From Candidatus Latescibacterota bacterium (GTDB taxonomy: Bacteria > Blakebacterota > Blakebacteria > Blakebacterales > Blakebacteraceae): a stretch of 9,061 bases of DNA. The first letter of the stretch is position 1, and each line of letters starts with the position of its first letter. The DNA lies in contig JAGLTZ010000164.1 of the NCBI GenBank assembly GCA_023135015.1, positions 1 through 9,061 on the forward strand, written 5' to 3'. Both the position numbers and the translations under genes were made by a program. The notes under the pieces were generated by a model that saw only the letters and a list, made by a program, of their open reading frames with translations, made no database searches and was not told the origin of the DNA. Shown here one piece after another: positions 1 through 6,836 of this stretch.

Positions 1-316
1 ACAGGGCCTGGGCAAAGTAGAGAGGCACACCTATGGCCCCACCGGTTTCGATGCCTAGGGAGCGGCTGATCATATAGTAGGCTCCACCGGTCCTGACGCG
101 CTGGTCTGTCGCGATGGCTGAAATTGAAAGGGCGGTGAGGAACGTGATGGCGCTGGAGAGGGTAACGATCAGAAGGGTGGCCAGAAGGCCTACATTACCC
201 ACCACCCATCCCAGGCGCAGGTACATGATGACGCCGAGGATCGTGAGCAGTGATGGGGTGAAGACCCCACCAAAGGTTCCCAGGCCCTGCCTCTTATCTG
301 ATCTGTCAGTACTCAC
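1..316 (-). CDS. SLC12-like cation-chloride cotransporter family permease, N-terminal part (cut by window edge)
   Basis: The first 105 codons of an integral membrane transporter are visible; the rest lies beyond the left edge. After a short polar N-terminus (about residues 1-10) come GTFGGVFTPSLLTILGV and YLRLGWVVG, then a second hydrophobic stretch (about 41-69), then the diagnostic block VRTGGAYYMISRSLG (74-88) followed by GGAIG. This pattern (aromatic/GGAYY/ISRSLG/GG-IG) is the TM1-TM3 signature of the SLC12 Na-K-Cl/K-Cl cotransporters in the APC superfamily, which also has prokaryotic members. Ion specificity cannot be judged from this fragment. The start is GTG at 316-314: an in-frame TAA lies just upstream, and the next in-frame ATG is already inside TM1. 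A GAGGAA at 336-331 is the only Shine-Dalgarno candidate, at an unusually long spacing of about 14 nt. The gene is divergent from rnr. Confidence 0.85.
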   Translation of the reverse strand, partial: MSTDRSDKRQGLGTFGGVFTPSLLTILGVIMYLRLGWVVGNVGLLATLLIVTLSSAITFLTALSISAIATDQRVRTGGAYYMISRSLGIETGGAIGVPLYFAQAL

Positions 317-351
317 CTTTTAACCAATTGTTCCTCGTCAGTCATCCGGGC

Positions 352-380
352 ATCGTACCAGTTCTGTCCGACCCAGACAA
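352..380 (-). promoter_or_regulatory. Candidate sigma-70-type promoter for the SLC12-like transporter
   Basis: On the minus strand, TTGTCT (positions 380-375) and TACGAT (357-352) are separated by exactly 17 bases. The -10 box is preceded by TGG, giving an extended -10 (TGnTACGAT). Each hexamer matches consensus at 4 of 6 positions. Transcription would start near 345, giving a leader of about 29 nt that contains the GAGGA before the GTG start at 316. This is inference from spacing and motif only. Confidence 0.45.
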
Positions 381-434
381 AACCCGCTCAAGCAGCAGCA
401 CCCCCACAGCAGTCGGCAGGGTCGCAGGTATGTC

Positions 435-440
435 TATTAT
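435..440 (+). promoter_or_regulatory. Candidate -10 box placing the rnr transcript start at or next to the ATG
   Basis: TATTAT at 435-440 fits the TANNNT -10 pattern. The predicted start of transcription, about 7 bases after its last T, is at 447, two bases before the rnr ATG at 449. No Shine-Dalgarno sequence is present in the 20 bases before the ATG and no convincing -35 is visible. Together these suggest a leaderless or near-leaderless mRNA, as is common in actinobacteria. Confidence 0.35.
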
Positions 441-448
441 TTCAGTCT

Positions 449-2227
449 ATGCTTAAAAACAAAATAGTACGATATCTGACCGAGAAGGCCGCACATCCCA
501 TGCGCTTCAGAGATCTCGCCAGGGCCTTCCATATTAATAGAAAACAATATGGTGTACTGCGTGCGGTTTTAGGGGAGCTGGTTGATGAGCGTCGCATCAG
601 GCACTTGAAGGGGAGGGGGTATGTGGCCCGGAGCCGGTCCGCACGCAGGAGTGCCAGAGTGTATCCGGAAGCTGCGGTTACGGAGGATCCACAGGTTGAG
701 ATGGAGGAGCTGGTCCGCGAGGCCGGACTCGTCGAGGAATTCCCGGTCGAGATAGAGGCGGAGGCCGAAGAGGCCGCATTGCGATCCATTCGGCCCCAGA
801 TCGAGCATCGTCTCGACCTGCGGGACAGAGTTGTCTTCACAATAGACCCGTCTGATGCAAAGGATTTCGACGACGCGGTATCTATCGAGATACTCGACGA
901 CGGGGGCTGGACGGTAGGAGTGCACATTGCGGATGTCTCCCATTTCGTCCCCGAGGAAACCCGGCTGGATGCGGAAGCGTGGGAACGAGGCACGAGCGTG
1001 TACCTGGTCGACAGGGTCATCCCGATGCTGCCCCATGCCCTCTCCAGCGATGCGTGCAGTCTGCAGCCGGACAGGAACCGCCTGGCATTTTCATGTTTCA
1101 TCCGGCTTGACCGGCAGGGGCATCCCCGGGAGACGGAGCTTGCAGACACTGTCATTCGATCCAGGGCGCGTCTAGACTACGAGCAGGCACAGAAGATAAT
1201 TGAAACAGGAACCGACCCTGAAGGGATAGCTTCCGGGGAGGTGGTAGAGACCCTGTGTGAAATGGCGCGGGTCGCCCGTCTGCTCGCACGTAACCGGTCA
1301 AATCGGGGCAGCATAGATTTTGACCTTCCGGAACCGATAGTCGTGCTGGATGAAAAGGGCTTTCCCGTAGCTGTGAGGGAGAGGTTGCGGCTGGCAAGCC
1401 ATAGCCTGATAGAGGAGTTCATGATTCTGGCAAACGAGGCGGTGGCCGAATACGCCGACAATCTGGATCTTCCCCTTATTTACAGAATCCACGAGGAGCC
1501 CGATCCGGAGAGGATGAGAGAATTCCGCGAATTCGTGCGCTCTCTCGGGCATTCGCTGCCGAAATCGGCAGTCATATCTTCCGGGATGCTCAACAAGCTT
1601 CTTCAGCGTATAGAAGGAGAGGATGTCGAATCTCTTATAGGCAAAGTGATGTTGCGTCACATGAAGCAGGCGCTCTACAGCGTGGACAACATGGGGCATT
1701 ACGGACTAGCCAGCCGTGCCTACTGTCATTTCACTTCGCCGATCCGGCGCTATCCGGACCTGGTGGTCCACCGGCAGCTCCGGCGATACCGGCACGAAGT
1801 GCCCACCGGCCCGGCCCTCGATCATCTGGAAGGATGGCTGAGGGCTACCGCCGAGCAGTCGAGCGAGAGAGAGCGTGCCGCAATGGAGGTGGAACGCGAA
1901 TCAATCAAATTGAAGCAGATCGCGTATATGGAGAAACACATCGGAGAGGTCTTTCCCGGTTTCATTTCGGGAGTAACCGGTTTCGGCCTCTTCGTTGAAC
2001 TCAAGGACCTGCTCGTCGACGGCTTGATACACGTTTCCGACCTTGGTAATGATTACTATCAATATGAGGAAAAGCGGTATCGTCTCATCGGCAAGCGCAC
2101 CAAGCAGCAGTTCCGCCTCGGTGACCGTATAATGGTTCAGGTGGTGAGGGCGGATCGTTCAATGCGGCAGCTGGATTTCATTCCGGCCCCGGACGACGAT
2201 ACATCTGCCTCTGGCAAGTCAAAGTAA
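449..2227 (+). CDS. rnr: RNase R/RNase II-family 3'-5' exoribonuclease lacking the N-terminal cold-shock domains
   Basis: Predicted cytoplasmic processive 3'-to-5' RNA exonuclease for RNA turnover and quality control. Domains in order: winged-helix (about 1-60), short basic linker (61-72), RNB catalytic domain (about 115-440), helical linker, and S1 RNA-binding domain (about 499-578). The four metal-binding aspartates are in place (D133, D139, D141, D142 in IDPSDAKDFDDAV), as is the catalytic arginine R433 in TSPIRRYPDLVVHR. At 592 residues it is well below the 700-800 usual for RNase R. The missing length corresponds to the two cold-shock domains, since residues 81-100 (DPQVEMEELV... EEFP) already match the stretch that joins CSD2 to RNB in Bacillus RNase R. 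The lysine-rich C-terminal tail is also absent. The frame is open upstream to a TGA at 299-301, but this ATG is the first start codon in it. The start has no Shine-Dalgarno sequence. The gap to purF is 48 bases, so co-transcription is possible. Confidence 0.92.
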   Translation: MLKNKIVRYLTEKAAHPMRFRDLARAFHINRKQYGVLRAVLGELVDERRIRHLKGRGYVARSRSARRSARVYPEAAVTEDPQVEMEELVREAGLVEEFPVEIEAEAEEAALRSIRPQIEHRLDLRDRVVFTIDPSDAKDFDDAVSIEILDDGGWTVGVHIADVSHFVPEETRLDAEAWERGTSVYLVDRVIPMLPHALSSDACSLQPDRNRLAFSCFIRLDRQGHPRETELADTVIRSRARLDYEQAQKIIETGTDPEGIASGEVVETLCEMARVARLLARNRSNRGSIDFDLPEPIVVLDEKGFPVAVRERLRLASHSLIEEFMILANEAVAEYADNLDLPLIYRIHEEPDPERMREFREFVRSLGHSLPKSAVISSGMLNKLLQRIEGEDVESLIGKVMLRHMKQALYSVDNMGHYGLASRAYCHFTSPIRRYPDLVVHRQLRRYRHEVPTGPALDHLEGWLRATAEQSSERERAAMEVERESIKLKQIAYMEKHIGEVFPGFISGVTGFGLFVELKDLLVDGLIHVSDLGNDYYQYEEKRYRLIGKRTKQQFRLGDRIMVQVVRADRSMRQLDFIPAPDDDTSASGKSK

Positions 2228-2275
2228 GAATAACCCATCCAGAATTTCCGGATGTGTGCTAAATAGAGGAGAAGG

Positions 2276-3673
2276 GTGGAAATGGCGGCGGAGAGGATCC
2301 AGCACAGCTGTGCCCTGTTCGGGATAGCCGGACACGAGAGCGCTGCCTATCTGACCTATCTCGGCCTTTACGCTCTTCAACACCGGGGTCAGGAGTCAGC
2401 CGGCATCGTTACCTCTGACGGGGAACGCACCCATATCCACAAGGCGTTGGGACTGGTAAATGACGTCTTTCAGCCTCATCTCCTGGAGAAGCTGACCGGG
2501 TCCAGCGCTATCGGCCATACACGATATTCCACAACAGGATCACTTACCCTCCTGAACACCCAGCCGATCAGGGTCAGTTACAGGGCAGGCACCCTGTCGA
2601 TAGCTCATAACGGGAACCTTACCAACACTCCATACCTGCGCTCGCGGATGGAGCAGGAGGGCTCGATCTTCCAGACTACGATGGACACGGAGATCATACT
2701 CCACCTCACAGCGCGATCACATAAGACCGCACTGGAAGACAGGATTGTGGAGGCCCTGGAGCAGGTAAAAGGAGCATACAGCCTGCTGTTGCTCTCCGAG
2801 GAAGCACTTGTCGCCGTTCGGGATCCCTCCGGTTTCAGGCCGCTCTGCCTTGGGGAGTACGAAGGTGCACCGATGATTGCCAGTGAATCGTGCGCTTTCG
2901 ATATTCTGGGAGGCGAATATCTGCGCGACATCAGGGCAGGGGAGATGCTCATCATCAGGAATGGGAACATGGAGTCCCTCACCCTTCCCATCTCCGGCAG
3001 TGAAACTCCATGTGTCTTTGAGTTCGTCTACTTCTCCCGTCCCGATTCGCGGATCTACGGTGAAAAGGTGGATAAGGTGCGCCGCAGGCTGGGCAAACAC
3101 CTGGCACGGGAGCACCCGGCGGAGGCGGATATTGTAATCAGCGTGCCCGACTCATCCAACACTGCAACCCTGGGGTATGCCCGCGAGTCGGGTATAAGGT
3201 TCGAGATCGGATTGATTCGCAACCACTATGTGGGCCGAACTTTCATACAGCCCGGCCAGGAGCGCAGGGATCATGACGTGCGGGTCAAGTTCAATCCTGT
3301 AGAAGGTGTGTTGAAGGATAAACGGGTGGTGGTGGTCGATGATTCTATCGTGCGCGGCACCACCAGCCGCAAGCTGATAGGGATGATACGCGATGCGGGA
3401 GCTGCCCAGGTGCATGTCAGGATCACATGTCCACCCGTGGCGTGGCCGTGCTATTACGGGGTCGATATTCCCACCAGTGAAGAACTCATCGCTTCACATA
3501 AAAATGTCGAGGAAATCAGGGAATATATCGGGGCGGATTCACTCGGCTACCTGAGCCTTGAAGGAATGCTCAGTGCCGTGGGAGTCGACAGGGCCATGTG
3601 CCATGCCTGCTACAGCGGAGAGTACCCCGTACCCCCCGATGACAAACTGGGGAAGCAGGTCCTGGAGGAGTGA
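2276..3673 (+). CDS. purF: Amidophosphoribosyltransferase (Bacillus-type, propeptide and [4Fe-4S])
   Basis: First committed step of purine synthesis: PRPP plus glutamine gives 5-phosphoribosylamine, glutamate and pyrophosphate, in the cytosol. The N-terminal half is an Ntn glutamine amidotransferase: Cys12 would become the catalytic N-terminal residue after self-cleavage of an 11-residue propeptide, the same length as in B. subtilis. Family motifs QHRGQESAGIV, GHTRYSTTG and AHNGNLTN follow. The C-terminal phosphoribosyltransferase domain has the PRPP loop VVVVDDSIVRGTTSRK (351-366). Cysteines 246, 392, 442 and 445 match the four [4Fe-4S] ligands of the Bacillus enzyme. The 465-residue length is normal. 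The start is ambiguous: GTG 2276 (4 nt after AGGAG 2267-2271) or ATG 2282 (10 nt after it). Both keep the propeptide; GTG gives the exact B. subtilis length. purL or purM are not adjacent; a ferredoxin gene starts 4 bases after the stop. Confidence 0.97.
   Translation: MEMAAERIQHSCALFGIAGHESAAYLTYLGLYALQHRGQESAGIVTSDGERTHIHKALGLVNDVFQPHLLEKLTGSSAIGHTRYSTTGSLTLLNTQPIRVSYRAGTLSIAHNGNLTNTPYLRSRMEQEGSIFQTTMDTEIILHLTARSHKTALEDRIVEALEQVKGAYSLLLLSEEALVAVRDPSGFRPLCLGEYEGAPMIASESCAFDILGGEYLRDIRAGEMLIIRNGNMESLTLPISGSETPCVFEFVYFSRPDSRIYGEKVDKVRRRLGKHLAREHPAEADIVISVPDSSNTATLGYARESGIRFEIGLIRNHYVGRTFIQPGQERRDHDVRVKFNPVEGVLKDKRVVVVDDSIVRGTTSRKLIGMIRDAGAAQVHVRITCPPVAWPCYYGVDIPTSEELIASHKNVEEIREYIGADSLGYLSLEGMLSAVGVDRAMCHACYSGEYPVPPDDKLGKQVLEE
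3664..3670 (+). promoter_or_regulatory. Strong ribosome binding site for the ferredoxin, inside the end of purF
   Basis: GGAGGAG at 3664-3670 encodes the last residues of PurF and lies 7 bases before the GTG at 3678. It decides that start: the ATG at 3674 hits a stop after two codons, and a start upstream would skip the site. It also ties ferredoxin translation to the purF message. Confidence 0.7.
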
Positions 3674-3677
3674 TGAA

Positions 3678-3857
3678 GTGAAGTGTCTGGGTGAGCGTTG
3701 CGACCGTTGCGGTGTATGCACGGCGGTCTGTCCCTTCGATGCAGTGACCGTCGATGAAAGCGGCGTTACTTTTTTGGACGACTGTACTCAGTGCGACCTA
3801 TGCGCCCAGGCCTGCCCCACTGGCGCAATAGTCCAGGTTCTTTCCGGCGCAGCCTGA
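3678..3857 (+). CDS. Small 2[4Fe-4S] ferredoxin
   Basis: A 59-residue soluble electron carrier made almost entirely of two bacterial-type cluster motifs: CDRCGVCTAVCP (C8, C11, C14, C18) and CTQCDLCAQACP (C36, C39, C42, C46). Both C-x2-C-x2-C-x3-C-P sets are complete, which predicts two low-potential [4Fe-4S] clusters in the pseudo-twofold arrangement of clostridial ferredoxins. An extra cysteine (C3) near the N-terminus is not part of either motif. The GTG start sits 7 bases after a perfect GGAGGAG and 4 bases after the purF stop. The stop codon shares one base with the ATG of the next gene (TGATG), so it is probably translationally coupled to the FAD-dependent reductase. It is the likely electron donor for that enzyme, as with FixX/FixC-type pairs and archaeal ferredoxin/geranylgeranyl reductase pairs; this partnership is inferred from context. 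Confidence 0.9.
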   Translation: MKCLGERCDRCGVCTAVCPFDAVTVDESGVTFLDDCTQCDLCAQACPTGAIVQVLSGAA

Positions 3858-5098
3858 TGGCTCGTGAATCCGAATTGAGCGATTTTTACGATGTTGTCGT
3901 CATCGGCGCCGGTCCCGCCGGTTCGTGTGCGGCATGGCGTGCAGCGCTGGAGGGTTGCTCGGTCCTTCTGCTCGAGAAGGATCTCGAGATCGGCGCACAG
4001 GTTCGCTGCGCCGAAGGAATATCGGCCAGGGCCGTCCATGCCTTTATCGGCGTTCCACCGCCCGAACTTGTAAGCGCGAAGATCAGCCGTGTTCGCTTTA
4101 CAAGCCCCGACGGGGCAACTGCCACCCTTATGCACGAAATCGACAGCTATGTTCTGGATAGAAAAGCCTTTGACAAGGCGCTTGCGGCGCGGGCGGTTTC
4201 GGCGGGAGCGGTTGTGCTGACCGGTTCCCGAGCCCTAAGCATGAAGCAGCATGGCTGCGGTTGGGAGGTAGCCGTAGACATCGACGGCGCCAGGCACACG
4301 GTACATGCTAAAGGAGTCGTCGGTGCAGACGGTATCGAGTCACGAGTAGGCCGCTGGGCCGGCCTCAAAACCCACACGCCACTGGAGGAAATGGAATCCT
4401 GCTACCAGTACAGGCTCTCCGGTGTGGAGGTGGATCAGCACGTCGTAGAACTCGTGTTCGGCTCAGGTATCGCCCCCTCCGGATATGCGTGGATCTTCCC
4501 AAAAGGAGAGGATACCGCCAATGTGGGGCTGGGCATTAAAAGGCAGGCTGCCCCGGTGCAGATTACCGCGAAAGATTACCTCGACCGCTGGATAGAGGAA
4601 CGGTTTCCGGGTGCAGGCTCCCTCGGCGAATTCGCAGGGGGGGTTCCCATCTCTGTGACCCTGCCCTTGATCAGTGCTGACGGCCTGGTGCTGGCAGGCG
4701 ATGCCGCCCACCAGGTCAATCCCCTGAGCGGGGCCGGAATCTCGAGCGGGATGCGGGGAGGCTGGCTGGCCGGGGGAGTGCTGGCCGGGCAGGTAACCAG
4801 GGGTGATACCTCGGCAAAGGCCCTCCGGTGTTATGATGAGTCTTGGAGGAGCCTGCTTGGCAGACTGCACGAGAATCACTACCGTGTGGCGCAGGTGATC
4901 TTCAACACGACCGACTCCCAGTTCAACTCCCTGGCCGGGGAACTGGCATCTCTACCTGAGGAAAAGCGTACATTATACGCCGCAGTAAGCAGGGCGGTCC
5001 GAAGCCGCCCGTCGCTTCTGCTGCAGCTCGCAGGCTACTTCAGGAACTGGTGGTCATCCGATTCGGGACGTGGTTATCCGGAGAGTCCGCCTCAATAA
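3857..5098 (+). CDS. FAD-dependent geranylgeranyl reductase-family oxidoreductase
   Basis: A 413-residue flavoprotein of the geranylgeranyl reductase/digeranylgeranylglycerophospholipid reductase family, which hydrogenates double bonds of isoprenoid chains. Visible motifs: N-terminal dinucleotide fold VVVIGAGPAGSCAAWRA (13-29) with the acidic end of strand 2 (LLLEKD), the family motif RCAEGIS with Cys51 (50-56), GADGIESRVGRWAG (156-169), the substrate-pocket motif PSGYAWIFP (207-215, PxxYxWxFP), and the FAD-binding GDAAHQVNPLSGAGI (281-295). The C-terminal part (about 320-400) is poorly conserved. The ATG at 3857 overlaps the ferredoxin stop by one base; I see no good Shine-Dalgarno of its own, so reinitiation is likely. 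The open frame extends upstream to an ATG at 3791, but that lies wholly inside the ferredoxin gene. The substrate could be polar-lipid, menaquinone, carotenoid or polyprenyl chains; the sequence does not say which. Confidence 0.88.
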   Translation: MARESELSDFYDVVVIGAGPAGSCAAWRAALEGCSVLLLEKDLEIGAQVRCAEGISARAVHAFIGVPPPELVSAKISRVRFTSPDGATATLMHEIDSYVLDRKAFDKALAARAVSAGAVVLTGSRALSMKQHGCGWEVAVDIDGARHTVHAKGVVGADGIESRVGRWAGLKTHTPLEEMESCYQYRLSGVEVDQHVVELVFGSGIAPSGYAWIFPKGEDTANVGLGIKRQAAPVQITAKDYLDRWIEERFPGAGSLGEFAGGVPISVTLPLISADGLVLAGDAAHQVNPLSGAGISSGMRGGWLAGGVLAGQVTRGDTSAKALRCYDESWRSLLGRLHENHYRVAQVIFNTTDSQFNSLAGELASLPEEKRTLYAAVSRAVRSRPSLLLQLAGYFRNWWSSDSGRGYPESPPQ

Positions 5099-5137
5099 CA
5101 CTGAGATCGCAAATGGAATAGACGTCAGTACTCTGGT

Positions 5138-5143
5138 TATAAT
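5138..5143 (+). promoter_or_regulatory. Consensus -10 box (TATAAT) upstream of comM
   Basis: A perfect TATAAT lies in an AT-rich island (5137-5149) inside the gap after the reductase gene. No good -35 is seen at 16-18 bp spacing; an overlapping alternative, TAGACG (5119-5124) with TAATAT (5143-5148), has 18-bp spacing. The predicted start near 5150 would give comM a leader of about 110 nt holding the C-tracts described below. Confidence 0.45.
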
Positions 5144-5154
5144 AATATTGTAGT

Positions 5155-5193
5155 CCCCCTTTTCTGATTGCCCCCCCAATAGCTGAAACCCCC
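5155..5193 (+). other. Three evenly spaced C-tracts in the comM leader (G-tracts on the minus strand)
   Basis: C5 at 5155-5159, C7 at 5171-5177 and C5 at 5189-5193 are separated by 11 bases each. The central run sits in a small inverted repeat, ATTG/CAAT (5167-5170 and 5177-5180). On the minus strand this is G5-N11-G7-N11-G5, a loose G-quadruplex pattern if the G7 counts as two G3 runs. Function unknown. The rest of this 163-bp gap holds only the -10 box and the comM ribosome binding site. Confidence 0.5.
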
Positions 5194-5261
5194 TGCAGAT
5201 GATGGAGTGACACTTTTAGGAAACGGCCTGCCGACAGCAGGTAGAGTGAGGGGAGGAAGTC

Positions 5262-6818
5262 ATGATGGCGGTAACTCACACGGCGTCCGTCATGGGGATC
5301 GACGGCTATGTTGTAAGGGTGGAAGTGGATATCACACAGGGGCTACCCGCATTTGTGATGGTGGGATTGGCCGAGGGGGCGGTACGCGAGAGCCGCGTTA
5401 GGGTCTCGTCTGCCATCCGAAACGCCGGATACATGCTGCCGATGAGTAAGATCGTCGCGAACCTGGCGCCGGCCGACGTACGCAAGGAAGGTAGCGGGTT
5501 CGACCTGCCACTGGCTGTTGCGATACTCGGATCACTCGGGCACATAGGTCAGGGACGGTTCGGTACCTATGCCCTTGCCGGTGAGCTGAGCCTGGACGGT
5601 GATCTGCGATCGGTCCCAGGAGCGTTCCCCATGGCCCTGGCATGCCATCGAAGCGGATTCAAGGGCCTGATCGTACCTGAGGGGAACGCAGCCGAGGCCG
5701 CACTGGTTGATGGGCTGGATGTACGGTGTGCAAGATTGCTGCGTGAAGTGGCCGAATTCATGAACGGAACAGGGGATCTGCCCCGGCCCGACAGAGCAGC
5801 TGAAGCAGCAACTGTCCCGCAGCCGGTGGCTGCAGAAGATTTCAGGGATGTCGCCGGTCAGCATTCGGCCAGACGTGCCATGGAAATTGCCGCTGCTGGA
5901 GGTCACAGCTTCCTCTTGATAGGTCCACCCGGCGCGGGCAAGAGTATGCTCGCGCGCCGCCTCCCTTCCATTCTCCCACCGCTCTATCCCGAGGAGAGTC
6001 TCGAGACTACGAAGATATGGAGCGTCGCCGGGCATCTGGATCCGTCCTCCCCGTTGATCACACGCCCACCCTTCCGCGCACCCCATCATACGATCACATC
6101 GGCCGCACTGGCCGGCGGGGGTGTGGTTCCCAGGCCGGGTGAGATCAGCCTGGCTCATAATGGTGTACTGTTCCTGGATGAGCTCCCGGAGTTCACCTCA
6201 CGGGTTCTGGAGATACTTCGGCAGCCGCTCGAAGACGGCCGTATCCTGCTGGTACGCTCAGCCCAGACGTACACGTTCCCTTCGCGCTTCCTGCTTGCAG
6301 CGGCAATGAATCCATGTCCATGCGGATTCAGGGGGCATCCCACCAGGCCGTGTACCTGCACCGCCATCCAGATCAGGCGTTACCGGGTGAGAATTTCCGG
6401 GCCCCTGCTAGACCGCGTCGATCTGCATGTCGATGTGCCGCCGGTTGAAGTGGATGCTCTGGAGAGGGGTGAGGGGGAACCGTCGGCTCTACTGGCAGAG
6501 CGGGTTGCAAGGGCCAGAAAGCGCACCCAGAGGCGCCTGCGCAGTCTGCCGGGGGCAGGGGGGGAGAACTTGCCCACCACTAACGCGATGCTGACCCCTT
6601 CCCAGCTGAGAAGACTTCCCCGTCTTGAGGATGAAGCGCGTCGTATTCTGTCGCGGGCAGCCCGGACCTACAGTCTCACGGCGAGGACCTATCACAGGTT
6701 GTTGAAAGTAGCATGGACCATAGCCGACCTGGAGGGAAGCCCCGGGGTAAGTGCAGGCCACGTCAGCGAAGCTATCCACTATAGGGTGGGTGAACGGGAA
6801 CGGGTAGCAGTGTACTGA
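5262..6818 (+). CDS. comM: ComM/YifB family AAA+ ATPase (Mg-chelatase-like)
   Basis: ComM-family hexameric AAA+ protein. In naturally transformable bacteria ComM is a branch-migration helicase that extends integration of incoming DNA; the family is also widespread in non-transforming species. The N-terminal Lon-protease-like (ChlI) domain spans about 1-165 (GLPAFVMVGLAEGAVRESR, SGFDLPLAVAIL). The ATPase domain has Walker A GPPGAGKS (221-228), the family motif FRAPHHTIT (271-279), and Walker B VLFLDE (302-307). The cysteine cluster CPCGFRGHPTRPCTC (352-366) and SGPLLDRVDLHV (379-390, arginine finger/sensor region) follow, then the C-terminal Mg-chelatase domain with the motif ARTYHRLLKVAWTIADL (474-490). 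The length of 518 residues is normal. GGAGG at 5252-5256 serves ATG 5262 (5 nt) or ATG 5265 (8 nt). The usual downstream neighbour dprA is not here; recN follows after 24 bases. Confidence 0.95.
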   Translation: MMAVTHTASVMGIDGYVVRVEVDITQGLPAFVMVGLAEGAVRESRVRVSSAIRNAGYMLPMSKIVANLAPADVRKEGSGFDLPLAVAILGSLGHIGQGRFGTYALAGELSLDGDLRSVPGAFPMALACHRSGFKGLIVPEGNAAEAALVDGLDVRCARLLREVAEFMNGTGDLPRPDRAAEAATVPQPVAAEDFRDVAGQHSARRAMEIAAAGGHSFLLIGPPGAGKSMLARRLPSILPPLYPEESLETTKIWSVAGHLDPSSPLITRPPFRAPHHTITSAALAGGGVVPRPGEISLAHNGVLFLDELPEFTSRVLEILRQPLEDGRILLVRSAQTYTFPSRFLLAAAMNPCPCGFRGHPTRPCTCTAIQIRRYRVRISGPLLDRVDLHVDVPPVEVDALERGEGEPSALLAERVARARKRTQRRLRSLPGAGGENLPTTNAMLTPSQLRRLPRLEDEARRILSRAARTYSLTARTYHRLLKVAWTIADLEGSPGVSAGHVSEAIHYRVGERERVAVY

Positions 6819-6830
6819 CAGTTCAGCGTA

Positions 6831-6836
6831 TATATT
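6831..6836 (+). promoter_or_regulatory. Candidate -10 box for a leaderless recN transcript
   Basis: TATATT at 6831-6836 fits TANNNT. Counting 7 bases on gives a transcript start at 6843, exactly the A of the recN ATG. No Shine-Dalgarno sequence exists in the 24 bases between comM and recN. A CTGACA (6815-6820) resembles a -35 but is only 10 bases from this box, too close to be used with it. Confidence 0.35.

Noticed and set aside
442..1155. Open frame of 237 codons on the minus strand opposite rnr
   Set aside because: Low-complexity Ser/Arg-rich translation, no recognisable domain, fully antisense to a gene with intact catalytic motifs; a GC-rich shadow frame.
2228..2275. Possible terminator between rnr and purF
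   Set aside because: Only a 4-bp ATCC/GGAT inverted repeat with no T-run; not convincing.
3791..3856. Upstream in-frame ATG giving the reductase 22 more residues
   Set aside because: The extension lies wholly inside the ferredoxin gene, and the flavoprotein N-terminus fits the family from the ATG at 3857.
5100..5129. Inverted repeat ACTGA/TCAGT after the reductase gene as a terminator
   Set aside because: Five base pairs with a 20-base loop and no following T-tract.
5199..5210. Tiny upstream frame ATG ATG GAG TGA in the comM leader (attenuator peptide)
   Set aside because: Three codons, no ribosome site, no regulatory codon repeat and no clear alternative stem pair.
5227..5241. Hairpin CCTGC-CGACA-GCAGG as a riboswitch element
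   Set aside because: An isolated 5-bp stem with no recognised riboswitch core around it; listed only as part of the leader observation.
5532..6158. Open frame of 208 codons on the minus strand opposite comM
   Set aside because: No family resemblance and no ribosome site worth noting; the plus strand encodes well-conserved ComM motifs over the same bases.
6815..6820. CTGACA as a -35 box for recN
   Set aside because: Only 10 bases from the TATATT box, too short for a sigma-70 spacer; it also overlaps the comM stop codon.
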